A stretch of DNA of 64,000 bases from Streptomyces sp. RPA4-2 (GCF_012273515.2 NZ_CP050975.2:6510001-6574000), one strand, 5' to 3'; positions 1-9,003 are shown, counted from the first letter of the stretch. Numbers and translations are program-made. The notes: generated by a model from the sequence alone, not told the origin.

Positions 1-2
1 AC

Positions 3-374
3 TACAACTCCGGCCCGATCATGGGCCTCGACAACCAGTACCACTCCATGGGCGGCGCCGACTTCCACATCGCCATGACCGACATGCTGCTCACCGGTTT
101 CCCGGTCGCGGGAGACACCGGCAACGTCTTCCCGCCGCTGCGTCCCGACCAGGTCGCCATCGGCATGCCGGCCTCGGTGAACGCGGGCAACGGCTATGTG
201 TCCCCGGCGGAGGTGGACAAGGCGCTGGACTGCCTGACGAAGCGGACGAACTGCGGCTCGTACGCGACCCACGGCACCTGGCCCGGACTGCGCGGCCTGA
301 TGACGTGGTCGGTCAACTGGGACCGGTTCGCGGGCTGGGAGTTCCAGCGGAACTTCGACGGCTACTTCGGCTGA
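3..374 (+). CDS. Chitinase, glycoside hydrolase family 18, C-terminal fragment
   Basis: Only the last 123 codons are in the window; the 5' end lies upstream of base 1. The readable part ends in GLMTWSVNWDRFAGWEF, the typical last beta-strand and Trp-containing wall of the GH18 TIM barrel, and upstream residues (GADFHIAMTDMLLTGFPV, VAIGMPAS) also match the late barrel of bacterial secreted chitinases. Family enzymes cleave beta-1,4 links of chitin outside the cell. The catalytic DxxDxDxE motif would lie upstream and is not visible. The protein stops directly after the barrel, so any carbohydrate-binding module must be N-terminal. Its 3' end overlaps the convergent PAP2 gene by 62 bases. Confidence 0.85.
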   Translation, partial: YNSGPIMGLDNQYHSMGGADFHIAMTDMLLTGFPVAGDTGNVFPPLRPDQVAIGMPASVNAGNGYVSPAEVDKALDCLTKRTNCGSYATHGTWPGLRGLMTWSVNWDRFAGWEFQRNFDGYFG

Positions 375-1176
375 CGCTCCGGTCGAGGAACAGGGCCGAC
401 GCCGTGAGCAGCACCGCGCACAGGCACCAGCTCGCCAGGACGTCCAGCGGCCAGTGGTACCCGCGGCGGACCAGGCCGAAGGCGACCGCCAGGTTCAGGG
501 CGAGGCAGAGCCCCAGCAGTCCGCGGCGGGCGCGGGCGGTACGGAGCCGGGGGAGGAGGAGCAGGGTGGCGCAGCCGTAGGCGACGACGGCCGTCGCGGT
601 GTGACCCGAGGGGTAGAAGCCCGTGCCCGGGCCCATGACCGGTGGGCCCGGGCGGGCGACCAGTTCCTTCAGCGGCACGATCACCGCCGGGACGACCGCC
701 ATCAGCCCCGCGGCGACGGCCGGCGGCAGCCACCAGCGTTCCCGCCCGGCGGCGCGGCCGGACAGCGCCACGTACCCGAGGACGACGGCCAGCACCGGTA
801 CCGCGACGGGGACGCCGCCCAGGTCGGCGAGGAGTTCGGAGACGCGGTCCGGGTGGACGAGGGAGCGGCTGAGGCGCTCGTCCGCGCGGGCGAGGGGGCC
901 GTGGGCCGCGACCTGCCAGGTGATCAGCGCGAAGAGGGCGGCCGGAAGGCCGAGCAGCCACAGGAGGCCCGGAAGGCCCAGGAGGAAGGTCGGCCGCCCC
1001 GGAACAGGGGGGGTAGTTCCGGGGCGGCCGACCAGATCGGATCGTCGCGCGCCCCGGGGGGTTTGGGGCGGGCGACTGTCCGATCGGTGAGGAGATCCGG
1101 AGCCGGAAGCTCCGGGTGTGTGCGCGAGGGCACGACCAGGGTGAAGCTGGGGAGGCCTCGACCCTGTGTCGCCCAC
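313..1176 (-). CDS. PAP2-family phosphatase, integral membrane
   Basis: The protein carries the three phosphatase signatures in order: KELVARPGPP (KxxxxxxRP), YPSGHTATA (PSGH), and RRGYHWPLDV (R..H...D). Four to six hydrophobic segments surround them, starting with FLLGLPGLLWLLGLPAALFA. Members dephosphorylate lipid phosphates such as phosphatidic acid or undecaprenyl pyrophosphate at the outer membrane face; the substrate here is unknown. The start is uncertain. The GTG at 1176 is the first reasonable in-frame start with a purine-rich tract close upstream, but it places about 60 low-complexity residues and an 18-bp inverted repeat before the first helix. No good start exists after that hairpin. 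The stop lies inside the convergent chitinase gene. Confidence 0.8.
   Translation of the reverse strand: MGDTGSRPPQLHPGRALAHTPGASGSGSPHRSDSRPPQTPRGARRSDLVGRPGTTPPVPGRPTFLLGLPGLLWLLGLPAALFALITWQVAAHGPLARADERLSRSLVHPDRVSELLADLGGVPVAVPVLAVVLGYVALSGRAAGRERWWLPPAVAAGLMAVVPAVIVPLKELVARPGPPVMGPGTGFYPSGHTATAVVAYGCATLLLLPRLRTARARRGLLGLCLALNLAVAFGLVRRGYHWPLDVLASWCLCAVLLTASALFLDRSVSRSSRRSSAGTPSPRTGPS
988..1033. repeat. Perfect 18-bp inverted repeat at the start of the PAP2 gene
   Basis: Bases 988-1005 and 1016-1033 are exact reverse complements, separated by a 10-base loop made of seven G flanked by A and TA. No T-run follows on either strand, so it is not a standard terminator. It lies just before the first membrane helix of the PAP2 phosphatase, either in its leader or in its first codons. 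Confidence 0.8.
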
Positions 1177-1376
1177 AGTCCCCTGTGGGCGGGGTGTTTC
1201 TCTCATCTGGGTAGAACCTACGGCAGGGGATGCGGCACGGACAGTCGCAAACGCGTCCTGCCATCCACCTCGCACACGTTCTTCACACGCTCTGCCCCCG
1301 GCCGCACCCGCCGCGGAACGAAGCGGAATCCGCCGTCGGCGGCCTGCCGGGTTCCGGTGCGGGTGCGGCGGTGACG

Positions 1377-2711
1377 TCAGACGCGGGAGAAGGCCTGCTC
1401 GATGATGTCGAGGCCCTCGTTGAGGAGGTCCTCGCCGATGACCAGCGGGGGCAGGAAGCGGAGGACGTTGCCGTAGGTGCCACAGGTCAGGACCAGCAGG
1501 CCCTCCTGGTGGCAGGCCTTGGCGAGCGCGGCGGTCGCCTCCGGGTTCGGCTCCTTGGTCGCGCGGTCCTTCACCAGTTCGATGGCGATCATGGCGCCGC
1601 GGCCCCGCACGTCGCCGATGATGTCGAACTTCTCGGCCATGGCACCCAGCCGGGCCTTCATGACCGACTCGATGTTCTTCGCCTTGGCGTTGAGGTCGAG
1701 CTCCTTCATGGTCTCGATCGCGCCGAGCGCGCCCGCGCAGGCCACCGGGTTGCCGCCGTAGGTGCCGCCCAGGCCGCCCGAGTGCGCGGCGTCCATGATC
1801 TCGGCGCGGCCGGTCACGGCGGCGAGCGGCAGACCGCCCGCGATGCCCTTGGCGGTGGTGATCAGGTCGGGGACGATGCCCTCGTCCTCGCACGCGAACC
1901 ACTGGCCGGTGCGGCAGAAGCCGGACTGGATCTCGTCCGCGACGAAGACGATGCCGTTGTCCTTGGCGAACTGGCTGATGGCCGGCAGGAAGCCCTTCGC
2001 GGGCTCGATGAAGCCGCCCTCGCCGAGCACCGGCTCGATGATGATCGCGGCCACGTTGTCCGCGCCGATCTGCTTGTTGATCATGTCGATGGCCTGCGCG
2101 GACGCCTCGGCACCGGCGTTCTGCGGGCCGGTCAGCCAGCGGTAGCCGTAGGCCACCGGCACCCGGTAGACCTCGGGCGCGAACGGTCCGAAGCCGTGCT
2201 TGTACGGCATGTTCTTGGCGGTCAGCGCCATCGTGAGGTTCGTCCGGCCGTGGTAGCCGTGGTCGAAGACGACGACGGCCTGGCGCTTGGTGTACGCGCG
2301 GGCGATCTTGACGGCGTTCTCGACGGCCTCCGCGCCCGAGTTGAACAGCGCGGACTTCTTGGCGTGGTCGCCCGGCGTCAGCTCGGCCAGCGCCTCGGCG
2401 ACGGCGACGTAGCCCTCGTACGGCGTGACCATGAAACAGGTGTGGGTGAAGTCCTGGAGCTGGGCGGAGGCCCGGCGCACGACGGCCTCGGCACTCGCGC
2501 CGACCGACGTCACGGCGATGCCGGAGCCGAAGTCGATCAGACGGTTGCCGTCGACGTCCTCGATGATGCCGCCGCCGGCGCGCGTGGTGAAGATCGGGAG
2601 CACCGAGCCCACGCCGGCCGCGACCGCGGCGGTACGGCGGGCCTGCAGCTCCTGCGACTTCGGGCCGGGGATGGCGGTGACGACGCGGCGCTCCTGCGGA
2701 AGTGCGGTCAT
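1377..2711 (-). CDS. gabT: 4-aminobutyrate aminotransferase (class III, PLP-dependent)
   Basis: A 444-residue class III aminotransferase. The PLP lysine is K288 in TTAKGIAGGLPLAAV, the cofactor aspartate D259 is in FVADEIQSGF, and LFNSGAEAVENAVK binds the phosphate. Length and motifs match GabT, which moves the amino group of 4-aminobutyrate to 2-oxoglutarate, giving succinate semialdehyde and glutamate in the cytoplasm. The ATG at 2711 follows GGGAG at proper spacing; further upstream the frame becomes low-complexity. The pucR and aldehyde dehydrogenase genes nearby supply a likely regulator and the next enzymatic step, supporting a GABA or polyamine catabolic role, though related ornithine or putrescine aminotransferases cannot be fully excluded. 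Confidence 0.9.
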   Translation of the reverse strand: MTALPQERRVVTAIPGPKSQELQARRTAAVAAGVGSVLPIFTTRAGGGIIEDVDGNRLIDFGSGIAVTSVGASAEAVVRRASAQLQDFTHTCFMVTPYEGYVAVAEALAELTPGDHAKKSALFNSGAEAVENAVKIARAYTKRQAVVVFDHGYHGRTNLTMALTAKNMPYKHGFGPFAPEVYRVPVAYGYRWLTGPQNAGAEASAQAIDMINKQIGADNVAAIIIEPVLGEGGFIEPAKGFLPAISQFAKDNGIVFVADEIQSGFCRTGQWFACEDEGIVPDLITTAKGIAGGLPLAAVTGRAEIMDAAHSGGLGGTYGGNPVACAGALGAIETMKELDLNAKAKNIESVMKARLGAMAEKFDIIGDVRGRGAMIAIELVKDRATKEPNPEATAALAKACHQEGLLVLTCGTYGNVLRFLPPLVIGEDLLNEGLDIIEQAFSRV

Positions 2712-2917
2712 GAGGGGCTCCCTGATGATCTTGCGAACCGGACGGTCCCCGGCGGACGGGGCGCCGGGCGGGTGTTTTCGGACGCTTGACTTCTTTCTTC
2801 GCAGGCTAGGGCCGGCCCTGGGGGGTGGGCATGCTCCATGTGGGCGTTGTCGGAAGGACCGCTTGTCCGTGGTGGACATAGAGGGAGGGCAGCAGGGTGC
2901 GGACCTGTACACCGTGG

Positions 2918-3010
2918 ACAGGGGGGCAGGGGGGCAGGGGACGGGGGACGGGGGGACAGGGGGACGGGGGGCAGGGAGACAAGTGGACAGGTGGACGGGG
3001 GGACGGCGGC
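2918..3010 (+). repeat. G-run-rich low-complexity tract between gabT and the membrane ATPase
   Basis: In the 504-base gap between the divergent gabT and ATPase genes, bases 2918-3010 consist of runs of four to six G separated by one to three bases (mostly AC, CA or C). This pattern can form G-quadruplexes on the plus strand. Open frames across it are purely compositional. The rest of the gap shows no gene; promoters for both genes must lie here but I cannot place them. Confidence 0.7.
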
Positions 3011-3215
3011 GCCGTGGTCAGAGGCACCGCGCACAGCGGGCGGCGCCATGCGCGGGCGGTGCCGGGGGGCGGGCCGTCCGGGTCGCCGCGTCCCCCGCCC
3101 CGGGAACCGTGGACTCGCCCGGCGGGGGCAGCCCCGTAAACGGTGAACTCGCCCCGCAGGGGCACTAGATTGACTCGCGGACGAAGCAGGGAGCGGCTGG
3201 TCAGGGGGCAGGGCG

Positions 3216-5343
3216 ATGGACAGCGACGGGACCCAGGACGCGCGGGGCACGCATGCCCGGCCGGTGCCGCGTCCGGCGGGACCACCGGACGCGGCGGCGA
3301 CGCCACCCCGGCCGGCACGGGCACCGGGCGTACCGCCACTGCCGGACGGGTCCGCCTTCCTGGCCTGGCTGCGGGCACCGCGGCCCGAGGCCGCCCCCGG
3401 GGTGTGGCGGTTCGGCTACCGGCCCCGGCCCGAGCAGGAGCCGGAACGGATCCCCGCCCGGCAACTGCTCAGCGGCGCGGTGATCGCCTTCCTGGTGGGC
3501 TGGCTGGTCTGGTCGCTGCTGTGGAACGGCTACCTCGGCGGCTGGTGGGTCCTGCCGCTCGAACTGTTCACCCCCGACTCATGGCGCCACAGCGACGACC
3601 GGGTCGGCAACGCGTTCCTCTGGTACGGCTACTACACGCTGATCGCCCTCGCCATCATGATCGTCGTCGGCCGCCTCGGCCGCTGGGGTGAGGTCTGGCG
3701 GCGCTACGGACTGCCCGCGTGGCACCGCGCCGCCCCCGTCCACGAGCGCCCGCCCGCGCCCGAGGAAGACCCCGCCCAGTGGAACCACCTGCGCGCCGCC
3801 GGAGCCGCCGACGCCGCCGACCGGCTCGCCGCCGAGGCTTACCGCGGGCTGATGCGCGATGTCGACCACGCCCGGATCGCCCGCGCCTGGCAGGGGAGTG
3901 CGCAGCGGACGCCACAGCCTCGCCACGTTCACCGCCGCCGTGCTCAAGGACGGCGCCGCCGCCTGCCTGCACCCCTCCGGCGAGCGCGACCTGCCCGGCC
4001 GACTGGCCCGCCACGACCTGGTGACCGGACAGGTACGGCTCGGCGCGACCGCCGACGACCCGCGCAACCCCTACGCCTACCGCGACACCGGACTGGCCCT
4101 CGGCCCCGATCTGCTGGGCACCTCAATGCTCGCCGTCGGCCCCGCCGGGTCCGGCAAGACCGGCGCGGTCGTCTGGCCGCTCGCCGAGTCGCTGTGCCTG
4201 CACGCCCTAGCCGGGCGCGCCGCCGTCGTGGTGGTGGGCGCCGCGGGCGCCGGGCTCGGCCCCGTCGACGCGTACGACGTCGTCGTCCGGATCGGGAACC
4301 CCGAGTCCGTGTACGACCTCGACCTGTACGGCGGGACCACCGACCCCGACGAAGCCGCCGCGGTGCTCGCCGAGGCGCTGGCCGGGGACCTCGCCGACCC
4401 GCACCCCGGGGGCGACAGCCGCCGCTCGACCACCGTGCTCGCCCAGCTGCTCGGCCCCTATCGCGCCGTCCACGGGCGCTTCCCCTCCGTGCCCGAGCTG
4501 CGGCAGCTCCTCGACGGGACGCCCGGACCGCTCGGCGCGCTGCGCAAGGCACTGCAGGACGGCGGACAGGAGTCACTGCTGCGGGAACTCGACGCCCGGG
4601 AACGCCAGATGGGACACCCCGGCGACGTCGGAAGCGTGCTCGCGGACCGTGTCGCACTGCTCGACAGGCCCGCGTTCGCCGGGTTCTTCGACACCTCGGG
4701 ACAGTCGCGGCCCTTCTCCCTGCGGGCACTCGACCACCCGGTGCGAGTACGCGTCGACCTGCCCGCGCGCGGACACGCCGACGCCTCGCGGATCCTCGCG
4801 CGGCTCGTGCTCGCGCAGTTCACGGCGAGCGTCGCGGTACGCGAGGACCGCTCGCTCTTCGCCTGTCTCGTACTGGACGACGCGACGGGACTGGTCACAC
4901 CCGAGGCCGTACGGGGCATCCAGCGGCTGCGGTCGGGCAACGCCGGGGCCGTGCTGACGCTGCGCACGCTCGACGACGTACCGCGCCCGCTGCGCGGCCC
5001 CCTGCTCGGCTCCATCGGATGCCGGATGGCGCTGTCCGGACTCACCCCGTGGGACGGCCAGGACTTCGCCGAGGTGTGGGGCAAGGAATGGATCGAGGCG
5101 CGGGACGTCACCGACCGGCAGATCATCGCGGAGACCCCGGCGGGAAAGGCCGTGCACATGCTGCGGCGCGTGATCACCGGGCACGCCCCGACCGCGCGGG
5201 CGGTGACCGTCCGGCAGGTCGAACGGGAGCGGTGGTCCGCGTCCGAGCTGGCGCACGGGGTACCGCCGGGGCACGCGGTGCTGTCGCTCACCACCGTGCG
5301 CGGTGAACACGCGCCGCCCCTGCTGGTGGATCTGCGCGGCTGA
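3216..5343 (+). pseudogene. Membrane-anchored VirD4/FtsK-like ATPase, broken by a single-base frameshift
   Basis: The first frame (3216 to about 3897) gives a proline-rich N-terminus and two membrane helices (VIAFLVGWLVWSLLWNGYL and WYGYYTLIALAIMIVVG). The second frame then continues to 5343 with Walker A GPAGSGKT, Walker B SLFACLVLDDA, and a conserved-looking C-terminus (RMALSGLTPWDGQDFAEVW). At 3891-3900 the codons for A-W-Q-G run into an extra base; removing one base near 3893-3897 joins both halves into a roughly 708-residue protein. The architecture (two N-terminal helices, then a cytoplasmic AAA domain) resembles VirD4/TraD coupling proteins. The disruption could be a sequencing error, since it abuts GGGG, or a genuine lesion. 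The substrate is unknown; no conjugation gene is nearby. Confidence 0.75.
3859..5343 (+). CDS. P-loop ATPase portion of the frameshifted membrane protein, as an open frame
   Basis: This is the second-frame part of the broken gene listed at 3216-5343. It is open from the out-of-frame ATG at 3859, but homology-like sequence only begins at about 3898 (VRSGRHSLATFTAAVLKDG), so the ATG is probably not a true start. It contains the complete nucleotide-binding core: GPAGSGKT near residue 95 of this frame, LVLDDA, and the sensor-like TLRT. If the frameshift is real, translation from here would yield a soluble ATPase without its membrane anchor. Confidence 0.55.
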   Translation: MSTTPGSPAPGRGVRSGRHSLATFTAAVLKDGAAACLHPSGERDLPGRLARHDLVTGQVRLGATADDPRNPYAYRDTGLALGPDLLGTSMLAVGPAGSGKTGAVVWPLAESLCLHALAGRAAVVVVGAAGAGLGPVDAYDVVVRIGNPESVYDLDLYGGTTDPDEAAAVLAEALAGDLADPHPGGDSRRSTTVLAQLLGPYRAVHGRFPSVPELRQLLDGTPGPLGALRKALQDGGQESLLRELDARERQMGHPGDVGSVLADRVALLDRPAFAGFFDTSGQSRPFSLRALDHPVRVRVDLPARGHADASRILARLVLAQFTASVAVREDRSLFACLVLDDATGLVTPEAVRGIQRLRSGNAGAVLTLRTLDDVPRPLRGPLLGSIGCRMALSGLTPWDGQDFAEVWGKEWIEARDVTDRQIIAETPAGKAVHMLRRVITGHAPTARAVTVRQVERERWSASELAHGVPPGHAVLSLTTVRGEHAPPLLVDLRG

Positions 5344-5485
5344 CCGGGACGTCCGGACGTCAGGTCACCGGCCGACCGTACGGTGAGGCAGAATCGACAT
5401 AGGTCGTTCATACGTTGCGGCCAAAAGATCCAAAAGATCACACCTCCCGTGGCCGTCGAAGATCCTGTGAAGACCTGAAGGTCCC

Positions 5486-7144
5486 ATGCCCCCCACGCTC
5501 GCCTCGCTCGTCCACCACTCCGCGCTCAAGCTCACGGTGCGTGCGGGCGAGGACCGCCTGGACGTGCCCGTCCGCTGGGCGCATGTCAGCGAGCTCGCCG
5601 ACCCCGTGCCGTACATGGAGGGCGGGGAGCTGCTGCTCATCACCGCGCTCACGCTGGACGCGGAGGACCCGGACGCCATGCGGCGGTACGTGAAGCGGCT
5701 CGCCGGAGCGGGGGTCGTCGGTCTGGGCTTCGCCGTCGGCGTCAACTACGAGGAGACCCCGAAGGCACTCGTCGACGCGGCCGAGGGGGAAGGGCTCCCG
5801 CTGCTGGAGGTACCCCGGCGCACACCGTTCCTGGCGATCAGCAAGGCCGTGTCGGCCGCGATCGCCGCGGACCAGTACCGGGCCGTGACCGCCGGCTTCG
5901 CCGCCCAGCGCGAGCTGACCAAGCAGGCGCTGAGCGACGGCCCCCAGGGACTGCTCGCCGCGCTCGCCGGACAGGTGGACGGCTGGGCCGCGCTGTACGA
6001 CGCCTCGGGCGCCGTCGTCGCCGCCGCGCCCGAGTGGGCCGGACGGCGGGCCGGGCGGCTCACCCCGGACGTCGAGCGACTGCGCGAACGGCCCGCGCCC
6101 GCGAGTTCGGTGGTGGGCGGCGAGGACCGCGTCGAACTGCACTCCCTCGGGACCGGACGCAGGCCCCGCGCCGCGCTCGCCGTCGGCACGGCCGCCGCCC
6201 TCGGCACCGCCGAGCGGTACGCCGTGCACTCGGCGATCGCGCTGCTGACCCTGACCACCGAGCGGTCACGGCCCCTGCACGCGGCCGAGCAGCGGATCGG
6301 CGCGGCGGTGCTGCGCATGCTGCTCGCCGGCCAGCCGGAGCACGCCCGGACCGTGGCGGGGGACCTGTACGGGGAACTGCTCGACGCGCCGTTCCGGCTC
6401 ATCCTCGCCGAGTCGGCGTCCGCCTCGGCGGCCCGGGCGCACGCCGACGGGCACGCCAAGGTCGCCGCGGCGAAGCCGTCCAAGGCCCAGGTCGCGGTAC
6501 CGGACACGAACGGCGACCCGCTCGGCGGGCTCGCCGAGATCGTGGAGTCGGCCGCCGCCCGCTCCGGCGAGTCCGTGCTCGTCGTGCCCGACGGCGAGCG
6601 GCTGGTCGTGCTCGCCGTGGACGGAGGCGCGGCGGTGGCCGCGTGCGGGGAGTACGCCCTCGCCCTGGACGCCGCGCGGACCGGGGCCCGGGAACAGCCG
6701 GCGGCCGAGGAGGACGAGCTGGTCGTCGGCCTGTCCGCCCCGGCCGGGCCGATCGCCGCGGCAGGGGCCTACAAGCAGGCCGAACAGGCGCTGTCCGTCG
6801 CCCGGCGCCGGGGCCGTTCCCTGGTCGAGCACGAGGAACTGGCCGCGGGGTCGGTGCTGCCGCTCCTCGCGGACGACGCGGTACGGGCGTTCGCCGACGG
6901 CTTGCTGCGACCGCTGTACGAGCACGACGCGACCGGGCGGGGCGATCTGGTGGCCTCACTGCGGGCCTGGCTGTCCCGGCACGGGCAGTGGGACGCGGCG
7001 GCCGCGGATCTCGGTGTGCACCGGCATACGCTGCGGTACCGGATGCGGAGGGTCGAGGAGATCCTCGGGAGGTCCCTCGACGATCCGGATGTGCGGATGG
7101 AACTCTGGCTGGCCCTGAAGACGACGGCTGCCGCCGCGGAATAG
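5486..7144 (+). CDS. PucR-family transcriptional regulator
   Basis: A 552-residue protein with the PucR layout. The N-terminal sensor domain is at residues 1-125 (MPPTLASLVHHSALKL, AHVSELADPVPYMEGGELLL), a variable middle region follows, and the C-terminal helix-turn-helix is at about residues 490-545 (WDAAAADLGVHRHTLRYRM). The family activates or represses nitrogen-compound catabolism: purines, GABA and polyamines. The gene stands between the ATPase and the aldehyde dehydrogenase and near gabT, so those genes are likely targets. The ATG at 5486 is preceded by GAAGACCTGAAGG. The leader (5344-5485) has a direct repeat of AAAAGATC at 5424-5441, a possible operator. A nested palindrome follows the stop. 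Confidence 0.88.
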   Translation: MPPTLASLVHHSALKLTVRAGEDRLDVPVRWAHVSELADPVPYMEGGELLLITALTLDAEDPDAMRRYVKRLAGAGVVGLGFAVGVNYEETPKALVDAAEGEGLPLLEVPRRTPFLAISKAVSAAIAADQYRAVTAGFAAQRELTKQALSDGPQGLLAALAGQVDGWAALYDASGAVVAAAPEWAGRRAGRLTPDVERLRERPAPASSVVGGEDRVELHSLGTGRRPRAALAVGTAAALGTAERYAVHSAIALLTLTTERSRPLHAAEQRIGAAVLRMLLAGQPEHARTVAGDLYGELLDAPFRLILAESASASAARAHADGHAKVAAAKPSKAQVAVPDTNGDPLGGLAEIVESAAARSGESVLVVPDGERLVVLAVDGGAAVAACGEYALALDAARTGAREQPAAEEDELVVGLSAPAGPIAAAGAYKQAEQALSVARRRGRSLVEHEELAAGSVLPLLADDAVRAFADGLLRPLYEHDATGRGDLVASLRAWLSRHGQWDAAAADLGVHRHTLRYRMRRVEEILGRSLDDPDVRMELWLALKTTAAAAE

Positions 7145-7170
7145 GGGGTTTCGCCCCCGCCGCCCCCATC

Positions 7171-7380
7171 CCTGGGGGCTCCGCCCCCAGACCCCCGTAT
7201 CGGCCTTAAGGGCCTTGTCCTCAAACGCCGGACGGGCTGAAAAGACCTGGCCTCGGCCGGAACCTTCCAGCGCGGGCGCGCATATCCAGCCCGTCCGGCG
7301 TTTGAGGACGAGCCCTTCGGGCGATGCGGGGGTCCCAGGGTGCGCAGCGTCCCTGGGGGTCTGGGGGCGGAGCCCCCAGG
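7171..7380. repeat. Nested Streptomyces-type intergenic palindrome, likely pucR terminator
   Basis: Two concentric perfect inverted repeats. The outer arms are 7171-7196 and 7355-7380 (26 bp); the inner arms are 7217-7239 and 7287-7309 (23 bp, containing CCGTCCGGCGTTTGAGGAC). Together they could fold into a long cruciform or RNA stem. The inner arm is the familiar repeat scattered between Streptomyces genes. It fills most of the 413-base gap between pucR and the dehydrogenase, and probably ends pucR transcription. Confidence 0.85.
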
Positions 7381-7557
7381 AACGGATGGGTCGGGTAGGG
7401 GCGGCGGGGGCGAGACACCCCTCGGCGACCGGGACAAAGCGGCGTACCCCGCCGGGTGACTGCTACGCCTCGGACAAACACCCCTCCGCCACCCCGGCCC
7501 TACCGTGGACCACGAAAGCCAAGGACTCCTCAACCTCGGAAGGGCCCGGAACTCGAC

Positions 7558-9003
7558 ATGACTTCCACCACCGCCTTCTGGCTCGCCGGCCGCCAGGCCA
7601 CCGGCGAGACCGCCTTCGACGTGACCTCGCCGTGGGACGGCCGGCTCGTCGCCCAGGTCAGCGTCCCGACCGAGGCCCAGGTCGAGGAGGCCGTCGCCGC
7701 CGCGTACGCCGTACGCGACGAGTTCGCCGCCACCCCCGCCCACGTCCGCGCCGCCGCCCTCGACCACGTGAGCCGCCGCCTCGTCGAGCGCACCGAGGAG
7801 ATCGCGCGGCTCATCTCCGCCGAGAACGGCAAGCCGATCAAGTGGGCCCGCGGCGAGGTCGGCCGCGCGGTCTCCGTGTTCCGTTTCGCCGCGGAGGAAG
7901 CCCGCAGGTTCAACGGCGGCGAGGCCCAGCGCCTGGACACCGACCTCGGTGGCCAGGGCCGCCTCGCCCTGACCCGCCGCTTCCCGAAGGGCGTCGTCCT
8001 CGGCATCGCGCCGTTCAACTTCCCCCTCAACCTGTGCGCCCACAAGATCGCCCCGGCCATCGCGGCCGGCGCGCCGATCATCCTGAAGCCGGCTCCCGCG
8101 ACGCCGCTGTCGGGCCTGATCATCGGTGACCTGCTCGCCGAGACGGACCTGCCCGCCGGTTCGTGGAGCATCCTGCCGGTCTCCAACGACCGCATGCCCG
8201 CCCTCGTCCAGGACGAGCGCCTGCCCGTGATCTCGTTCACCGGTTCCGAGAAGGTCGGTTACGCGATCATGGACTCGGTGCCCCGCAAGCACTGCACCCT
8301 GGAACTGGGCGGCAACGGCGCGGCCGTCGTGCTCGCCGACTGGGCGAGCGACGAGGACCTGGACTGGGCCGCGACCCGGATCGCCACCTTCTCGAACTAC
8401 CAGGGCGGCCAGTCCTGCATCTCGGTGCAGCGGGTGATCGCGGACGCGTCCGTGTACGACCGGCTGCTGCCGCGCATCGTCGCCGCCGTCGAGGTCCAGG
8501 TGACCGGTGACCCGTCGGACGACAAGACCGACGTCGGCCCGCTGGTCAGCGAGGACGCGGCCAAGCGTGTCGAGTCGTGGGTCGACGAGGCGGTCCGGGC
8601 GGGTGCCGCGTTGCTCACCGGCGGCAAGCGCGACGGTGCCTCCTACGCGCCGACGGTCCTCGCCGACGTGCCGGACGACGTCACCGTCTCCTGCGAGGAG
8701 GTCTTCGGACCGGTCCTCACCGTGCGGAAGGTGGATGGCGAGGCAGCCGCCTTCGCCGCCGTCAACGACTCCAAGTACGGCCTGCAGGCGGGTGTGTTCA
8801 CCCATGACCTGCAGAGTGCGTTCCGCGCGCACCGGGCGCTGGAGGTCGGCGGTGTCGTGGTCGGCGACGTGCCGTCCTACCGCGCCGACCAGATGCCGTA
8901 CGGCGGGGTGAAGCAGTCCGGTGTCGGGCGCGAGGGCGTGAAGTTCGCGATGGACGACTACACCTACGAGCGCGTCCTCGTGCTGACGGGCCTCGCGCTC
9001 TGA
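7558..9003 (+). CDS. NAD(P)-dependent aldehyde dehydrogenase
   Basis: A 481-residue enzyme of the ALDH superfamily. Catalytic C287 lies in QGGQSCISVQR, the general base E249 in LELGGNG, N154 in APFNFPLN and the cofactor lysine K177 in ILKPAPATP. The expected reaction is oxidation of an aldehyde to its acid; with gabT nearby, succinate semialdehyde to succinate or an aminoaldehyde from polyamines is the most reasonable inference. Substrate specificity cannot be read from sequence, so no gene symbol is given. The ATG at 7558 follows GGAAGGGCCCGGAA; the longer frame upstream from 7456 is unlikely to be translated. A separate promoter is probable because a large palindrome separates it from pucR. 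Confidence 0.9.
   Translation: MTSTTAFWLAGRQATGETAFDVTSPWDGRLVAQVSVPTEAQVEEAVAAAYAVRDEFAATPAHVRAAALDHVSRRLVERTEEIARLISAENGKPIKWARGEVGRAVSVFRFAAEEARRFNGGEAQRLDTDLGGQGRLALTRRFPKGVVLGIAPFNFPLNLCAHKIAPAIAAGAPIILKPAPATPLSGLIIGDLLAETDLPAGSWSILPVSNDRMPALVQDERLPVISFTGSEKVGYAIMDSVPRKHCTLELGGNGAAVVLADWASDEDLDWAATRIATFSNYQGGQSCISVQRVIADASVYDRLLPRIVAAVEVQVTGDPSDDKTDVGPLVSEDAAKRVESWVDEAVRAGAALLTGGKRDGASYAPTVLADVPDDVTVSCEEVFGPVLTVRKVDGEAAAFAAVNDSKYGLQAGVFTHDLQSAFRAHRALEVGGVVVGDVPSYRADQMPYGGVKQSGVGREGVKFAMDDYTYERVLVLTGLAL

Noticed and set aside
5438..6229. 263-codon minus-strand frame opposite the start of pucR
   Set aside because: Starts and stops without relation to control signals and has no recognisable fold.
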